A DNA stretch of 64,000 nt from NCBI GenBank assembly GCA_024236015.1, contig JACKLK010000007.1:186001-250000 (forward strand), given 5' to 3'. Below are positions 16,992 to 25,573 of the stretch, in pieces (the first letter of the stretch is position 1; every line of letters begins with the position of its first letter). Under the pieces are notes generated by a model that made no database searches, was not told the DNA's origin, and was given only the letters and a program-made list of their open reading frames with translations. This stretch comes from Rhodoferax sp. GTDB lineage: Bacteria > Pseudomonadota > Gammaproteobacteria > Burkholderiales > Burkholderiaceae_C. The position numbers and the translations under genes are program-made.

Positions 16992-17867
16992 ATGCGAATC
17001 CCGTTCACCAAGATGCAGGGCGCCGGCAACGACTTCGTCGTGCTGGACGAAACCCGCACCGTGCTGGGACTGTCCCCCGCCCAATACCGCTTCCTGGGCG
17101 ACCGGCATTTCGGCGTCGGCGCCGACCAGATCCTGAGCGTGCGCGCCGCGCCCGGACCGCAATACGACTTCGAATACGTGATCCACAACGCCGACGGGCA
17201 GCAGGTCGAGCATTGCGGCAACGGCGCGCGCTGCTTCCTGGCCTATGTGCGCGCGCACGGCATGACCGACAAGGACGCGGTGACCGTCAAGACCATGAAC
17301 CGGGTGCTCACGTTGCAGCGCCAGCCCGATGACCGGGTCACCGTCGACATGGGCGCCCCGGTGTTCGACCTGCCGGCCGTGCCCTTCGACCACCAGGGCC
17401 TGCAGGCACGGACCGACGGCGCCTGGCAGACCTGGGCCCTGCCCCTGCCCGCCGGCGCGTCTGCGCCGACGGTGCAGGTGGCGGTGCTGTCGATGGGCAA
17501 CCCCCATGCCGTGTGTGTCGTCGACGACGTGGCCCGGGCCGACGTGGCCGGCCTCGGGCCGCTGATCGAACACCATCGCGCGTTCCCGCAACGGGTCAAC
17601 GCCGGCTTCATGCAGGTGGACAGCCGCGCGTCGATCACCTTGCGGGTGTTCGAACGGGGCGCCGGCGAAACCCTGAGCTGTGGCACCGGCGCCTGCGCCG
17701 CGGTGGTGGCCGGCATCCGGCTCGGCCTGCTGGACGCGCGCGTCGACGTCGCCACCCGCGGCGGCCGGCTGACGGTGTCGTGGAACGGCGGCAGCAGTGC
17801 GGTGATGATGACCGGGCCGGCACAGACCGTATTTGAAGGCGAAATCGAGATACCCGAAACACCATGA
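16992..17867 (+). CDS. dapF: Diaminopimelate epimerase
   Basis: Cofactor-independent racemase that turns LL-DAP into meso-DAP for lysine and peptidoglycan. It has 291 residues from ATG 16992 (MRIPFTKMQGAGNDFVV). The two catalytic Cys are C75 in EHCGNGARC and C230 in LSCGTGACA. GATAAT lies 6 bases before the ATG, implying a leaderless mRNA. Its stop overlaps the DUF484 start by 4 bases (ATGA). Meso-DAP supply agrees with the DNPR motif of MurE in this window. Confidence 0.97.
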   Translation: MRIPFTKMQGAGNDFVVLDETRTVLGLSPAQYRFLGDRHFGVGADQILSVRAAPGPQYDFEYVIHNADGQQVEHCGNGARCFLAYVRAHGMTDKDAVTVKTMNRVLTLQRQPDDRVTVDMGAPVFDLPAVPFDHQGLQARTDGAWQTWALPLPAGASAPTVQVAVLSMGNPHAVCVVDDVARADVAGLGPLIEHHRAFPQRVNAGFMQVDSRASITLRVFERGAGETLSCGTGACAAVVAGIRLGLLDARVDVATRGGRLTVSWNGGSSAVMMTGPAQTVFEGEIEIPETP

Positions 17868-18556
17868 CCGACACATTCACCAATCCGATCACCGAAGACG
17901 ATATCGCCAACTACCTGGCCAACACACCCGACTTCTTCGAGCGCCACGCCGAACTGCTGGCCAGCGTGCACCTGACCAGCCCGCACAGCAAGCGCGCGGT
18001 CAGCCTGCAGGAACGCCAGGCCGAGATGCTGCGCGACAAGATCAAGGTGCTCGAGCACCGCCTGATGGACATGATCCGCCATGGCAACGAGAACGCCTTG
18101 TTGTCGGACCGCCTGCTGCGCTGGTCGGCCTCCTTGTTCGAGAACACCAGCGCGGCCGCGATCCCGGCCCAGATCGTCGACCATGTGCGCGAGCAGTTTT
18201 CGGTGCCGCAGGTCACGATCAAGGTCTGGGGCGTTGCCGAGGCGTACAAGAACGCCGACTTCGCGACCGGCGTGAGCGAAGACGCCAAGCTGTTCGCGAC
18301 CTCGTTGTCCGAACCGTTCTGCGGCGTCAATACCGGCTTCGAGGCGGTCACCTGGCTCGCCGAGCCCGCCGCTGCGGCGTCCATCGCGCTGCTGCCGCTG
18401 CGCGACACCCGTGCCGGCGCCATGCAGCCGGCATTCGGCATGCTGGTCCTGTCCTCGCCCGACGGGCAGCGCTACAACAGCGGCATGGGCACGGACTTCC
18501 TGCAACACGTCGCCGATATCGCCAGCGCGGCCCTGGGGCGCCTGCGCCAGGACTGA
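17864..18556 (+). CDS. DUF484 family protein (GAF-like)
   Basis: 230 residues. N-terminal ITEDDIANYLANTPDFFERH is the DUF484 signature; a coiled-coil stretch (residues 50-75, QERQAEMLRDKIKVLEHRL) leads into a GAF-like domain. The family lies between dapF and xerC in many proteobacteria. Function is unknown; the fold suggests ligand sensing. It overlaps dapF by 4 bases and is followed by xerC after 14 bases. Confidence 0.9.
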   Translation: MTDTFTNPITEDDIANYLANTPDFFERHAELLASVHLTSPHSKRAVSLQERQAEMLRDKIKVLEHRLMDMIRHGNENALLSDRLLRWSASLFENTSAAAIPAQIVDHVREQFSVPQVTIKVWGVAEAYKNADFATGVSEDAKLFATSLSEPFCGVNTGFEAVTWLAEPAAAASIALLPLRDTRAGAMQPAFGMLVLSSPDGQRYNSGMGTDFLQHVADIASAALGRLRQD

Positions 18557-18570
18557 CGCCGCTCCCCTTC

Positions 18571-19551
18571 ATGCCGCAGCCGCCGCCCGACGATCCCGAA
18601 GCCGGCCGTCCGGCGCCGCAGCCCGATCCGCTGGTCAGGCGGTACCTGGAACATGTCCGCGTCGAGAAACGGCTGGCCGAGCGGACCGTCACGCTGTACA
18701 CGCTGGACCTGGCCCGGCTGTCCGGGCTTGCGCGCGAGGCCGGCGTCACCCTGCTGCAGGTGCAAGGCCCGCATGTGCGGCGCTGGGTGGCGCAGATGCA
18801 CAGCCGGGGCCGCAGCCCGCGCGGCATCGCGCTGATCCTGTCCGGCTGGCGCGGTTTCTACCACTGGCTCGGGCGCCAGGCGCTGGTCAGCGCCAATCCG
18901 GTGCAGGACGTACACGGCCCCAAGGCTGCCAAGCCGCTGCCCAAGGCCTTGAGCGTCGACGACGCGGTGCGCCTGGCCGGTTTCCAGGATGCCGACGCCG
19001 ACCCCTGGCTGGAGGCCCGTGACGCGGCCATCGTCGAACTGCTGTACGGCGGCGGCCTGCGCGTCGGCGAACTGGTCGGGCTGGACACCACGGCCGGTCC
19101 CCGGGCACGCGGCTGGCTCGACCTGGCCGAAGGCGAGGCCCATGTGCTGGGCAAGGGCTCGAAACGGCGCACGGTGCCGATCGGCGCGCAGGCGGTGCGG
19201 GCGGTGCAGTCCTGGCTGGCCCAGCGCGACGTGGCCGGTCGCGCCGGCACCGAGCCCGCCTTGTTCATCGGCCGCCGCGGCAGCCGGCTCAGCGCCCAGT
19301 CCATCTGGCAACGCCTGCAGCAGCGCAGCCAGCGCAGCGGCCTGGGCACGCCGGTGCATCCGCACATGTTGCGCCATTCGTTCGCCAGCCACGTGCTGCA
19401 GTCCAGCAGCGACCTGCGCGCGGTGCAGGAACTGCTGGGCCACGCCAACATCAGCACCACGCAGGTCTATACCCGGCTCGATTTCCAGCACCTGGCCAAG
19501 GCCTACGACGCCGCGCATCCGCGCGCCCGGCGCAAGGACCCGCCGCGCTGA
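18571..19551 (+). CDS. xerC: Tyrosine recombinase XerC
   Basis: With XerD, resolves chromosome dimers at dif. It has 326 residues from ATG 18571. The N-terminal SAM-like core-binding domain (residues 20-110) is followed by the catalytic domain: Arg164 in LYGGGLRVGEL, Lys in VLGKGSKRR, His265-x-x-Arg268 in HPHMLRHSF, His in LLGHANISTT and the Tyr nucleophile in TQVYTRLDF. All catalytic residues are present. The dapF-DUF484-xerC order identifies it as the host XerC rather than a mobile integrase. Confidence 0.95.
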   Translation: MPQPPPDDPEAGRPAPQPDPLVRRYLEHVRVEKRLAERTVTLYTLDLARLSGLAREAGVTLLQVQGPHVRRWVAQMHSRGRSPRGIALILSGWRGFYHWLGRQALVSANPVQDVHGPKAAKPLPKALSVDDAVRLAGFQDADADPWLEARDAAIVELLYGGGLRVGELVGLDTTAGPRARGWLDLAEGEAHVLGKGSKRRTVPIGAQAVRAVQSWLAQRDVAGRAGTEPALFIGRRGSRLSAQSIWQRLQQRSQRSGLGTPVHPHMLRHSFASHVLQSSSDLRAVQELLGHANISTTQVYTRLDFQHLAKAYDAAHPRARRKDPPR

Positions 19552-19600
19552 CGCCCGCCCGGCACCCGGCGGCGACAACGCAGGCCGCACAATCGGCAGC

Positions 19601-20782
19601 ATGAAAGTTCTGCGTCTGCACCCCGGCAAGGAGCGCTCGCTGCTGCGCCGCCACCCCTGGATCTTCGAATCGGCCATTGCCAAGGGCGGTGGCGACGCGG
19701 GCGAGACGGTGCGCGTCGAGTCGCACGCCGGCGAATTCCTGGCCTGGGCGGCGTTCAGCCCGCACTCGCGCATCCGGGCCCGGGCCTGGAGCTTCGATGC
19801 CGACCAGCGTATCGACGCCGATTTCTTCGATGCCGCCTGTGCGACGGCGATCGCGGCACGCAGCCGGTTCGACATCGACAGCGACGCGCTGCGGCTGGTG
19901 CATGGCGAATCCGACGGCTTGCCCGGGCTGGTCGTCGATCGTTACGGCGACACGCTGGTGGCGCAGTTCCAGTCGGCCGGCACCGAACGCTGGAAGCCCG
20001 TGCTGGCCGACGCCTTGTTGCGCCACACCGGCACCACACGGCTGTACGAGCGCTCCGACACCAGCAGCCGCAAGCTCGAAGGCCTGGAGCCGGCGACCGG
20101 CTGGCTGCGCGGCGACGGGCCGCTGGAGCTGGAGTTGCGCGAACATGGCTGGGGCCTGGGCCTGAACATCGCCCAGGGCCACAAGACCGGTTTCTACCTG
20201 GACCAGCGCGACAGCCGGGCCCGGTTCGCCCGCGCCGCCCGGCACGGGCAGTGGTCCGAGGTGCTCAACTGTTATTGCTACACCGGCGGATTCAGCGTCG
20301 CGGCATTACACGGCGGCGCCGGCCACGTGTGTTCGATCGACTCCTCGGCCAGCGCGCTGGCACTGGCGCAGGGCAACCTGGAGCGCAACGGATTTGCATC
20401 CAATCGTTACGAACTGATCGAGTCCGACGTCAATGCGGCGCTGCGCCGTTTTGGTGCACAGGGCCGCAGCTTCGACGCCATCGTGCTCGATCCGCCCAAG
20501 TTCGCCCCGACCAGTGCCCATGCCGAACGCGCCGCGCGCGCGTACAAGGACATCAACCGGCTGGCCTTCAAGATCCTGCGCCCGGGGGGCAGCCTGTTCA
20601 CGTTTTCGTGCTCCGGCGGCATCAGCGTCGACCTGTTCCACAAGATCGTCGCCTCGGCGGGCATCGACGCCGGCGTCGACGGCTACATCATCGGTCACCT
20701 CGGTGGTGCGCCCGACCACCCGATGACGATCGCGTTTCCGGAGGGCGAATACCTCAAGGGGCTGGTCGTCGTGCGCAAATGA
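19601..20782 (+). CDS. rlmI: Class I rRNA (cytosine-C5) methyltransferase, RlmI-like
   Basis: 393 residues. N-terminal PUA-like domain (KERSLLRRHPWIFESAI), then HGESDGLPGLVVDRYGD, then the SAM-binding Rossmann domain with NCYCYTGGFSVAALHGGA, the catalytic-type motif VLDPPKFAP and FTFSCSGGIS. This matches RlmI, which methylates C1962 of 23S rRNA. CACAAT lies 7 bases before the ATG. It stands alone downstream of xerC with a 49-base gap. Confidence 0.88.
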   Translation: MKVLRLHPGKERSLLRRHPWIFESAIAKGGGDAGETVRVESHAGEFLAWAAFSPHSRIRARAWSFDADQRIDADFFDAACATAIAARSRFDIDSDALRLVHGESDGLPGLVVDRYGDTLVAQFQSAGTERWKPVLADALLRHTGTTRLYERSDTSSRKLEGLEPATGWLRGDGPLELELREHGWGLGLNIAQGHKTGFYLDQRDSRARFARAARHGQWSEVLNCYCYTGGFSVAALHGGAGHVCSIDSSASALALAQGNLERNGFASNRYELIESDVNAALRRFGAQGRSFDAIVLDPPKFAPTSAHAERAARAYKDINRLAFKILRPGGSLFTFSCSGGISVDLFHKIVASAGIDAGVDGYIIGHLGGAPDHPMTIAFPEGEYLKGLVVVRK

Positions 20783-20841
20783 GACCGGCCGCCGGGGCCG
20801 GTACACTCCCCACCTTGCTTTTTTGTTTCGACTGGACCACC

Positions 20842-20898
20842 ATGGCCGGTTGTCGAAACCCGATCGCAGACCGTCAGACAGCCAGGAATCCAGCATGA
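20842..20898 (+). CDS. Upstream mini-ORF coupled to the CobW-type GTPase gene
   Basis: 18 codons (MAGCRNPIADRQTARNPA) beginning downstream of a TACACT hexamer (20802-20807). Its TGA overlaps the ATG of the GTPase gene in ATGA, so a ribosome finishing it would be positioned to re-initiate. It has no clear ribosome binding site of its own. Chance occurrence cannot be excluded. Confidence 0.3.
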   Translation: MAGCRNPIADRQTARNPA

Positions 20899-21950
20899 GC
20901 CTCATCCCCGCCACCATCCTCACCGGTTTTCTCGGCTCGGGCAAGACGACGCTGCTCAAGCGCGTCCTGTCGGAGACCCACGGCCAGAAGATCGCCGTCA
21001 TCGAGAACGAGTTCGGCGAGGAGAACATCGACAACGACATCCTGGTGTCGGACGTCAAGGAGCAGATCATCCAGATGAGCAACGGCTGCATCTGCTGCAC
21101 CATCCGCGAGGACCTGCGCAGCACGCTGCAGGACCTGGCGGCGAAGAAGCGCCGCGGCGAGCTCGATTTCGAGCGTGTCGTGATCGAGACCACGGGCCTG
21201 GCCGATCCGGGCCCGGTGGCGCAGACCTTCTTCATGGACGACGAGATCGCCGAGAGTTTCCTGCTCGATTCGATCCTCACGCTGGTCGATGCCAAGCATG
21301 CCGCGACCCAGCTCAACGACCGCCAGGAGGCTCGCCGGCAGGTCGGTTTCGCCGACCAGATCTTCATCAGCAAGACCGACCTGGTCGCCAAGGACGAGGT
21401 CGACGCGCTGATGCACCGGCTCAAGCACATGAATCCGCGCGCGCCGCAACAGGCCGTGCATTTCGGCGAAGTGCCGATCAAGGACGTGTTCGACCTGCGC
21501 GGTTTCAACCTGAACACCAAGCTGGAGATCGACCCGGACTTCCTGAAGGAAGACGACCACGATCACGCGCACCACGACCATGACCATGACCACGGCGAAC
21601 ACTGCGACCATCCGTCGCACCAGCACGAAGGCGGTCATCACCACCACCATGACGACGACGTCAAGAGCTTCGTGTTCCGCTCGGAGCGCGCGTTCGACCC
21701 GGCCAAGCTCGAGGATTTCCTGGGCGCGATCGTCAACATCTACGGTCCGCGCATGTTGCGTTACAAGGGCGTGCTGAACATGCAGGGCACGGACCGCAAG
21801 GTGATCTTCCAGGGCGTGCACCAGCTCATGGGCAGCGACCTGGGCCCGCAATGGAAACCCGACGAGACCCGCACCAGCAAGATGGTGTTCATCGGCATCG
21901 ACCTGCCCAGGGACATCTTCCTGCAGGGGATGGAGCAATGCCTGGTCTGA
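20895..21950 (+). CDS. CobW/COG0523-family metal-chaperone GTPase
   Basis: 351 residues from ATG 20895 (AGGAA ribosome binding site 6-10 bases before). Walker A GFLGSGKTT is at residues 10-18. The metal-binding GCICC motif (residues 68-72) is the family hallmark. A His/Asp-rich linker (residues 216-255, with runs such as HDHAHHDHDHDHGEHCDH) precedes the CobW C-terminal domain. Members deliver zinc, cobalt or other metals to client enzymes. The His-rich region suggests zinc, but no Zur-like operator was recognised. Confidence 0.9.
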   Translation: MSLIPATILTGFLGSGKTTLLKRVLSETHGQKIAVIENEFGEENIDNDILVSDVKEQIIQMSNGCICCTIREDLRSTLQDLAAKKRRGELDFERVVIETTGLADPGPVAQTFFMDDEIAESFLLDSILTLVDAKHAATQLNDRQEARRQVGFADQIFISKTDLVAKDEVDALMHRLKHMNPRAPQQAVHFGEVPIKDVFDLRGFNLNTKLEIDPDFLKEDDHDHAHHDHDHDHGEHCDHPSHQHEGGHHHHHDDDVKSFVFRSERAFDPAKLEDFLGAIVNIYGPRMLRYKGVLNMQGTDRKVIFQGVHQLMGSDLGPQWKPDETRTSKMVFIGIDLPRDIFLQGMEQCLV

Positions 21951-22163
21951 TGCGCACGCATCCGCGGCAGCGGCGCAGGCGCGATCTGCGGGAGCCATCT
22001 CGATATGGGGGTACACTCGCGCGCCGAAGTCATTGCGCCAGCGGGGGCCGAAATGCCCTTGACCGGCGCCGGACCTCGGCCAAAGGTGGGTGTGCGCGTC
22101 GGCATGTGGCAGATCTGACGACAGCGCCCGAGGGCAGACGAGTTCAGTGAGGAGTCACCAGCA

Positions 22164-23117
22164 GTGAAAGCCACACCAGCGAAGGCCAAGACGGCCGCGA
22201 AGACCCCCGTGAAGGCAGCCAAACCGGCCGCCAAGGCTGCGGCAAAGCCGGCAGCCAAGCCCGCGGCCACCAAGGCCGCTCCTCGCCCCACGGCCAAGAA
22301 AGCGACCACGCACGCGGCCGGGAAATCCACCACCAGCAAGCGGCCGGCCGCCAAGACGGCACCGGCCCCTGCAGTCAAGCAGGCTGCCGCCACCAAGGCG
22401 ACGGCCACCAAGAGCACGATGTCCACCAAAACCACCGAAGCCAGCAAGAGCGCACCCAAGTCCGAAAACACGCGAGCGATGCCCCCCACGACCGTCATGT
22501 CGGCCTCCGGTGTGCCCCAACGCACCGGCCGTCCCTCGTCGCGGCTGGCCTCGCTGACCGTGCCCTCGATGGCCCAGTCCGTGGCCTCCACGGCCGCCAA
22601 GGCCAGCTACACGCCGCTGCCCGACACCCCGGTCATCATTCCTCCGCTGGCCTCGGCCGCCCGCAAGGACCCGAAACTGGCGAACAACTGGAAGACCAAG
22701 CCGGCGGAAGAACTCACGAATGCCGAATTGCTGGCCATGCCGGATACCGAATACATGAACGAGAAGCAGATGGCTGCGTTCCGGTTCAAGCTGACCATGC
22801 TCAAGCGCGACATCCTGGCCAGCGCGGGCGAAACCACCGAGCATCTGCGCGAGGACACCGTGGTGGTTCCCGATCCGGCCGACCGCGCGACCATCGAGGA
22901 AGAACACGCGCTCGAGTTGCGCACCCGGGACCGCGAGCGCAAGCTGCTCAAGAAGATCGAGCAGTCCATCGCCCGCATCGACGCCGGTGACTACGGCTAC
23001 TGCGACGAGACCGGCGAGCCGATCGGCGTCGGGCGCCTGCTGGCCCGTCCCACGGCCACGTTGTCGCTCGAGGCACAGCAGCGCCGCGAGCTCAAGCAGA
23101 AGATGTTCGGCGACTGA
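22164..23117 (+). CDS. dksA: RNA polymerase-binding factor DksA with long Lys/Ala-rich extension
   Basis: 317 residues from GTG 22164, preceded by GAGGAG. Residues 1-95 are Lys/Ala/Pro/Thr repeats (AKPAAKAAAKPAAKPAATK), like histone H1-type tails. The DksA body begins near residue 180, with the coiled-coil tip DPADRA and LELRTRDRERKLLKKIE. The zinc-finger region reads GDYGYCDETGEPIGVGRLLARPTA then LSLEAQQRRE, so only one of four Cys remains; this Zn-less form is usual in Burkholderiales as far as I recall. DksA is about 150 residues in E. coli. A start at an internal ATG (MSTKTTEAS, 22421) is possible, but the ribosome binding site favours 22164. Confidence 0.88.
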   Translation: MKATPAKAKTAAKTPVKAAKPAAKAAAKPAAKPAATKAAPRPTAKKATTHAAGKSTTSKRPAAKTAPAPAVKQAAATKATATKSTMSTKTTEASKSAPKSENTRAMPPTTVMSASGVPQRTGRPSSRLASLTVPSMAQSVASTAAKASYTPLPDTPVIIPPLASAARKDPKLANNWKTKPAEELTNAELLAMPDTEYMNEKQMAAFRFKLTMLKRDILASAGETTEHLREDTVVVPDPADRATIEEEHALELRTRDRERKLLKKIEQSIARIDAGDYGYCDETGEPIGVGRLLARPTATLSLEAQQRRELKQKMFGD

Positions 23118-23172
23118 GCCGGGTCCGGGCGACAAACGGGCGCGTAGAATCTTTCGAACATCCTGCCCGCCC

Positions 23173-24933
23173 ATGTCTGCCAAAGAGAACCACAACCCCA
23201 GCCTGCTGTCCAAGGTCGCGAAGTTCGTTCGCAACCCGACCACCAACTGGACGGACCTGGACAAGCAGGATCCGGAGCCCGATGCCGGCTACAGCAAGCA
23301 GGCGCTCAAGGAGATGATCGAGCGCAAGCGGCAGAACGACTTCGTGCGCAAGCGCGAATTCGACCAGCTGCGCAAGCTGCGCAGCCGCGACCCGGCCGTC
23401 AGCCCCGACATGGCCGGCAGGCCGTCGTATTTCCAGAGCAGCCTGCCGTCGAACCCGGACGAGCGGGCGATGACGATCAAGAAGATCGACGAGATCGAAG
23501 CCCAGATGTCCAACCAGTGGTGGCAGGGCAAGAACGACGGCAGCCACAAGTCGTCTGCCGCCGAGCGCAAGCCCGCGGGCAAGCCCGATACCGCCGACGT
23601 GGTCGACGACGAGGCCTACGCCCCGACCCGCCTGAGTCCGATGCACCATGGCGAGGCCTTGTCCGGCAGCGAGACATCTGACTTCCCGCCGACCCAGGAC
23701 AACTCGGGCTTCGGACCGAACCCCACCCGCACACCGGGGCCCGACGCGCCCGCTGCCGCCGGGCCCCGGGTCGGCGACGGGCACGGTTTTTCGGTCTCCC
23801 GCGCCCCGACCATCGAGATGGTCGACGGCGCCACCGACGCCGACATGGAAGAGGCCGCCATCCGATTCGCCAATGGCGACGACAAGGGCGCCGAATCGGC
23901 GCTGATCGGCGCACTCGAGAACACCCAGGCGACGCGCGAGCAGGCCCAGCGCTGGGCCGCGGCGCTGCTGGACCTGTACCGCGCGACCGGCCAGCAGGCG
24001 CAGTTCGAACGCACGGCGATCCAGTACGCGCAGCGTTTCGACCGCAGCGCCCCGGCATGGTTCTCGATGCCCGACGCCCTGGGCGCGGCGCAGGCTGACA
24101 CACCGGTGCGCACCGTGCCGTCGCGGCTGGTGATCGAACCCGTCTGGGTCTGCCCGGCGCGGTTCACGGCGGCCAGCGTCGACGCGCTCAGCCTGGCCGT
24201 GGCCAATGTCGAACCACCGTGGTTCCTGGACTGGAGCGCGGTGACCGACATCGACGACGACGCGGTCGAACCCCTGGCCGCCCTGTTCGCGCAATGGTGC
24301 GACACCGCGGTCGAGTTGCGCTTCTCCGGCGCGCGCGCGCTCGAGGCGCTGCTGCGGGCACAGGCGCAGTCCGGCAACCGCGCCAAGGGGCAGGCGATCT
24401 GGCGGCTGCGGCTCGATGCCTTGCGCATCATGCAGCTGCAGGACGAATTCGAGCTGGTGGCGCTGGACTACTGCGTCACCTTCGAGGTGTCGCCACCGGC
24501 GTGGCAGGATGCCCGCTGCCGCTACCGCAGTGCCACCATCGCCGGTGAACTGCGTGTGGCGGGCGACGACGAAGACAACGACGACGGACACACCGGCTCG
24601 CAGCCCGGCTTTGCGCCGGCGGCCACGGTGCCGATGGGCCTGGAGCCGGCCCAGGCCGCGGTGGCCGAGTTGTCGGGCGACATCCAGGGCGAGGCCACGG
24701 AAGCCCTGGAGATGCTGGAGCGGGCGCGCAACGAGTCGCCGCGGCTGGTCGTGTCCTGCGCCAACCTGATCCGGGTTGATTTTTCCGCCGCCGGCAGCAT
24801 ATTGAACTGGGTGGCCAATCTGCAGGCGCAGGGGTGCCAGATCCAGTTCCGCGAGGTCCACCGCCTGGTGGCCGCGTTCTTCGGCGTGATTGGGATCAAT
24901 GAACACGCCCGGATCATGATGCGGTCCAACTAG
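23173..24933 (+). CDS. STAS-domain protein with TPR-like region
   Basis: 586 residues from ATG 23173. The N-terminal 200 residues are hydrophilic and partly disordered. Residues 215-285 (DMEEAAIRFANGDDKGAESA; ALLDLYRATGQQAQFE) form helical repeats like the FimV/TPR family. Residues about 320-430 and 490-586 resemble two STAS modules; the second has LVVSCANLIRVDFSAAGSIL and INEHARIMM. STAS domains bind nucleotides or partner proteins in anti-sigma-antagonist systems. Partners are not encoded nearby. It lies between dksA and hslV; TAGAAT is 22 bases before the ATG. Confidence 0.75.
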   Translation: MSAKENHNPSLLSKVAKFVRNPTTNWTDLDKQDPEPDAGYSKQALKEMIERKRQNDFVRKREFDQLRKLRSRDPAVSPDMAGRPSYFQSSLPSNPDERAMTIKKIDEIEAQMSNQWWQGKNDGSHKSSAAERKPAGKPDTADVVDDEAYAPTRLSPMHHGEALSGSETSDFPPTQDNSGFGPNPTRTPGPDAPAAAGPRVGDGHGFSVSRAPTIEMVDGATDADMEEAAIRFANGDDKGAESALIGALENTQATREQAQRWAAALLDLYRATGQQAQFERTAIQYAQRFDRSAPAWFSMPDALGAAQADTPVRTVPSRLVIEPVWVCPARFTAASVDALSLAVANVEPPWFLDWSAVTDIDDDAVEPLAALFAQWCDTAVELRFSGARALEALLRAQAQSGNRAKGQAIWRLRLDALRIMQLQDEFELVALDYCVTFEVSPPAWQDARCRYRSATIAGELRVAGDDEDNDDGHTGSQPGFAPAATVPMGLEPAQAAVAELSGDIQGEATEALEMLERARNESPRLVVSCANLIRVDFSAAGSILNWVANLQAQGCQIQFREVHRLVAAFFGVIGINEHARIMMRSN

Positions 24934-25024
24934 GCACCCCGCGCAGACACGACAGGCACAGGTCCCCTGCGCAAGGGCGGGGCATTTCGACAGCGGGCCC
25001 CGGCGGCCCTGAATTCGTCACAGC

Positions 25025-25573
25025 ATGGAACAATTTCACGGAACCACCATCATCAGCGTACGGCGCAAGACCGCCGACGGATACGAGGTCGCCATCGGCG
25101 GCGACGGCCAGGTCACGCTGGGCAACATCGTGGTCAAGGGCACGGCACGCAAGGTGCGCAAGCTCTACCACGGCAAGGTGCTGGCCGGTTTCGCCGGCGC
25201 CACCGCCGACGCCTTCACGCTGTTCGAGCGCTTCGAGGCCAAGCTCGAGAAACACCAGGGCCACCTGGTGCGCTCGGCGATCGAACTCACCCGCGACTGG
25301 CGCACCGACCGCGTGTTGCGCCGGCTCGAGGCCATGCTGGCCGTGGCGGACAAGGACGCCTCGCTGATCATCACCGGCAACGGCGACGTGCTCGAGCCCG
25401 AGAACGGCATCATCACGATCGGCTCGGGCGGCGCCTATGCGCAGGCCGCTGCGGTCGCATTGCTCAACCATACCGAACTGCCGGCCGCCGACATCGTGCG
25501 CAAGTCGCTCGAGATCGCCGGCGAGCTGTGCATCTACACCAACATGCACCACACCATCGAGACCCTGCCATGA
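25025..25573 (+). CDS. hslV: ATP-dependent protease peptidase subunit HslV
   Basis: Proteasome-like threonine peptidase that works with HslU. It has 182 residues. The mature enzyme starts at Thr7 after a short propeptide (MEQFHG, then TTIISVRR). The catalytic-site Lys lies in VVKGTARKVRKL, and GFAGATADAFTLFERFE matches the family. The stop overlaps the hslU start by 4 bases (ATGA). Confidence 0.96.
   Translation: MEQFHGTTIISVRRKTADGYEVAIGGDGQVTLGNIVVKGTARKVRKLYHGKVLAGFAGATADAFTLFERFEAKLEKHQGHLVRSAIELTRDWRTDRVLRRLEAMLAVADKDASLIITGNGDVLEPENGIITIGSGGAYAQAAAVALLNHTELPAADIVRKSLEIAGELCIYTNMHHTIETLP

Noticed and set aside
18571..19551. Tyrosine recombinase considered as a phage or integron integrase
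   Set aside because: The dapF-DUF484-xerC order and lack of attachment sites or cargo genes identify chromosomal XerC.
21616..21660. His-codon-rich stretch considered as a microsatellite
   Set aside because: It is in frame within the GTPase linker and mixes CAC, CAT and GAC codons, as expected for a selected His/Asp-rich metal-binding region.
22164..22450. DksA extension considered as a separate histone H1-like gene
   Set aside because: No stop codon or second ribosome binding site separates it from the DksA body; one continuous frame is simpler.
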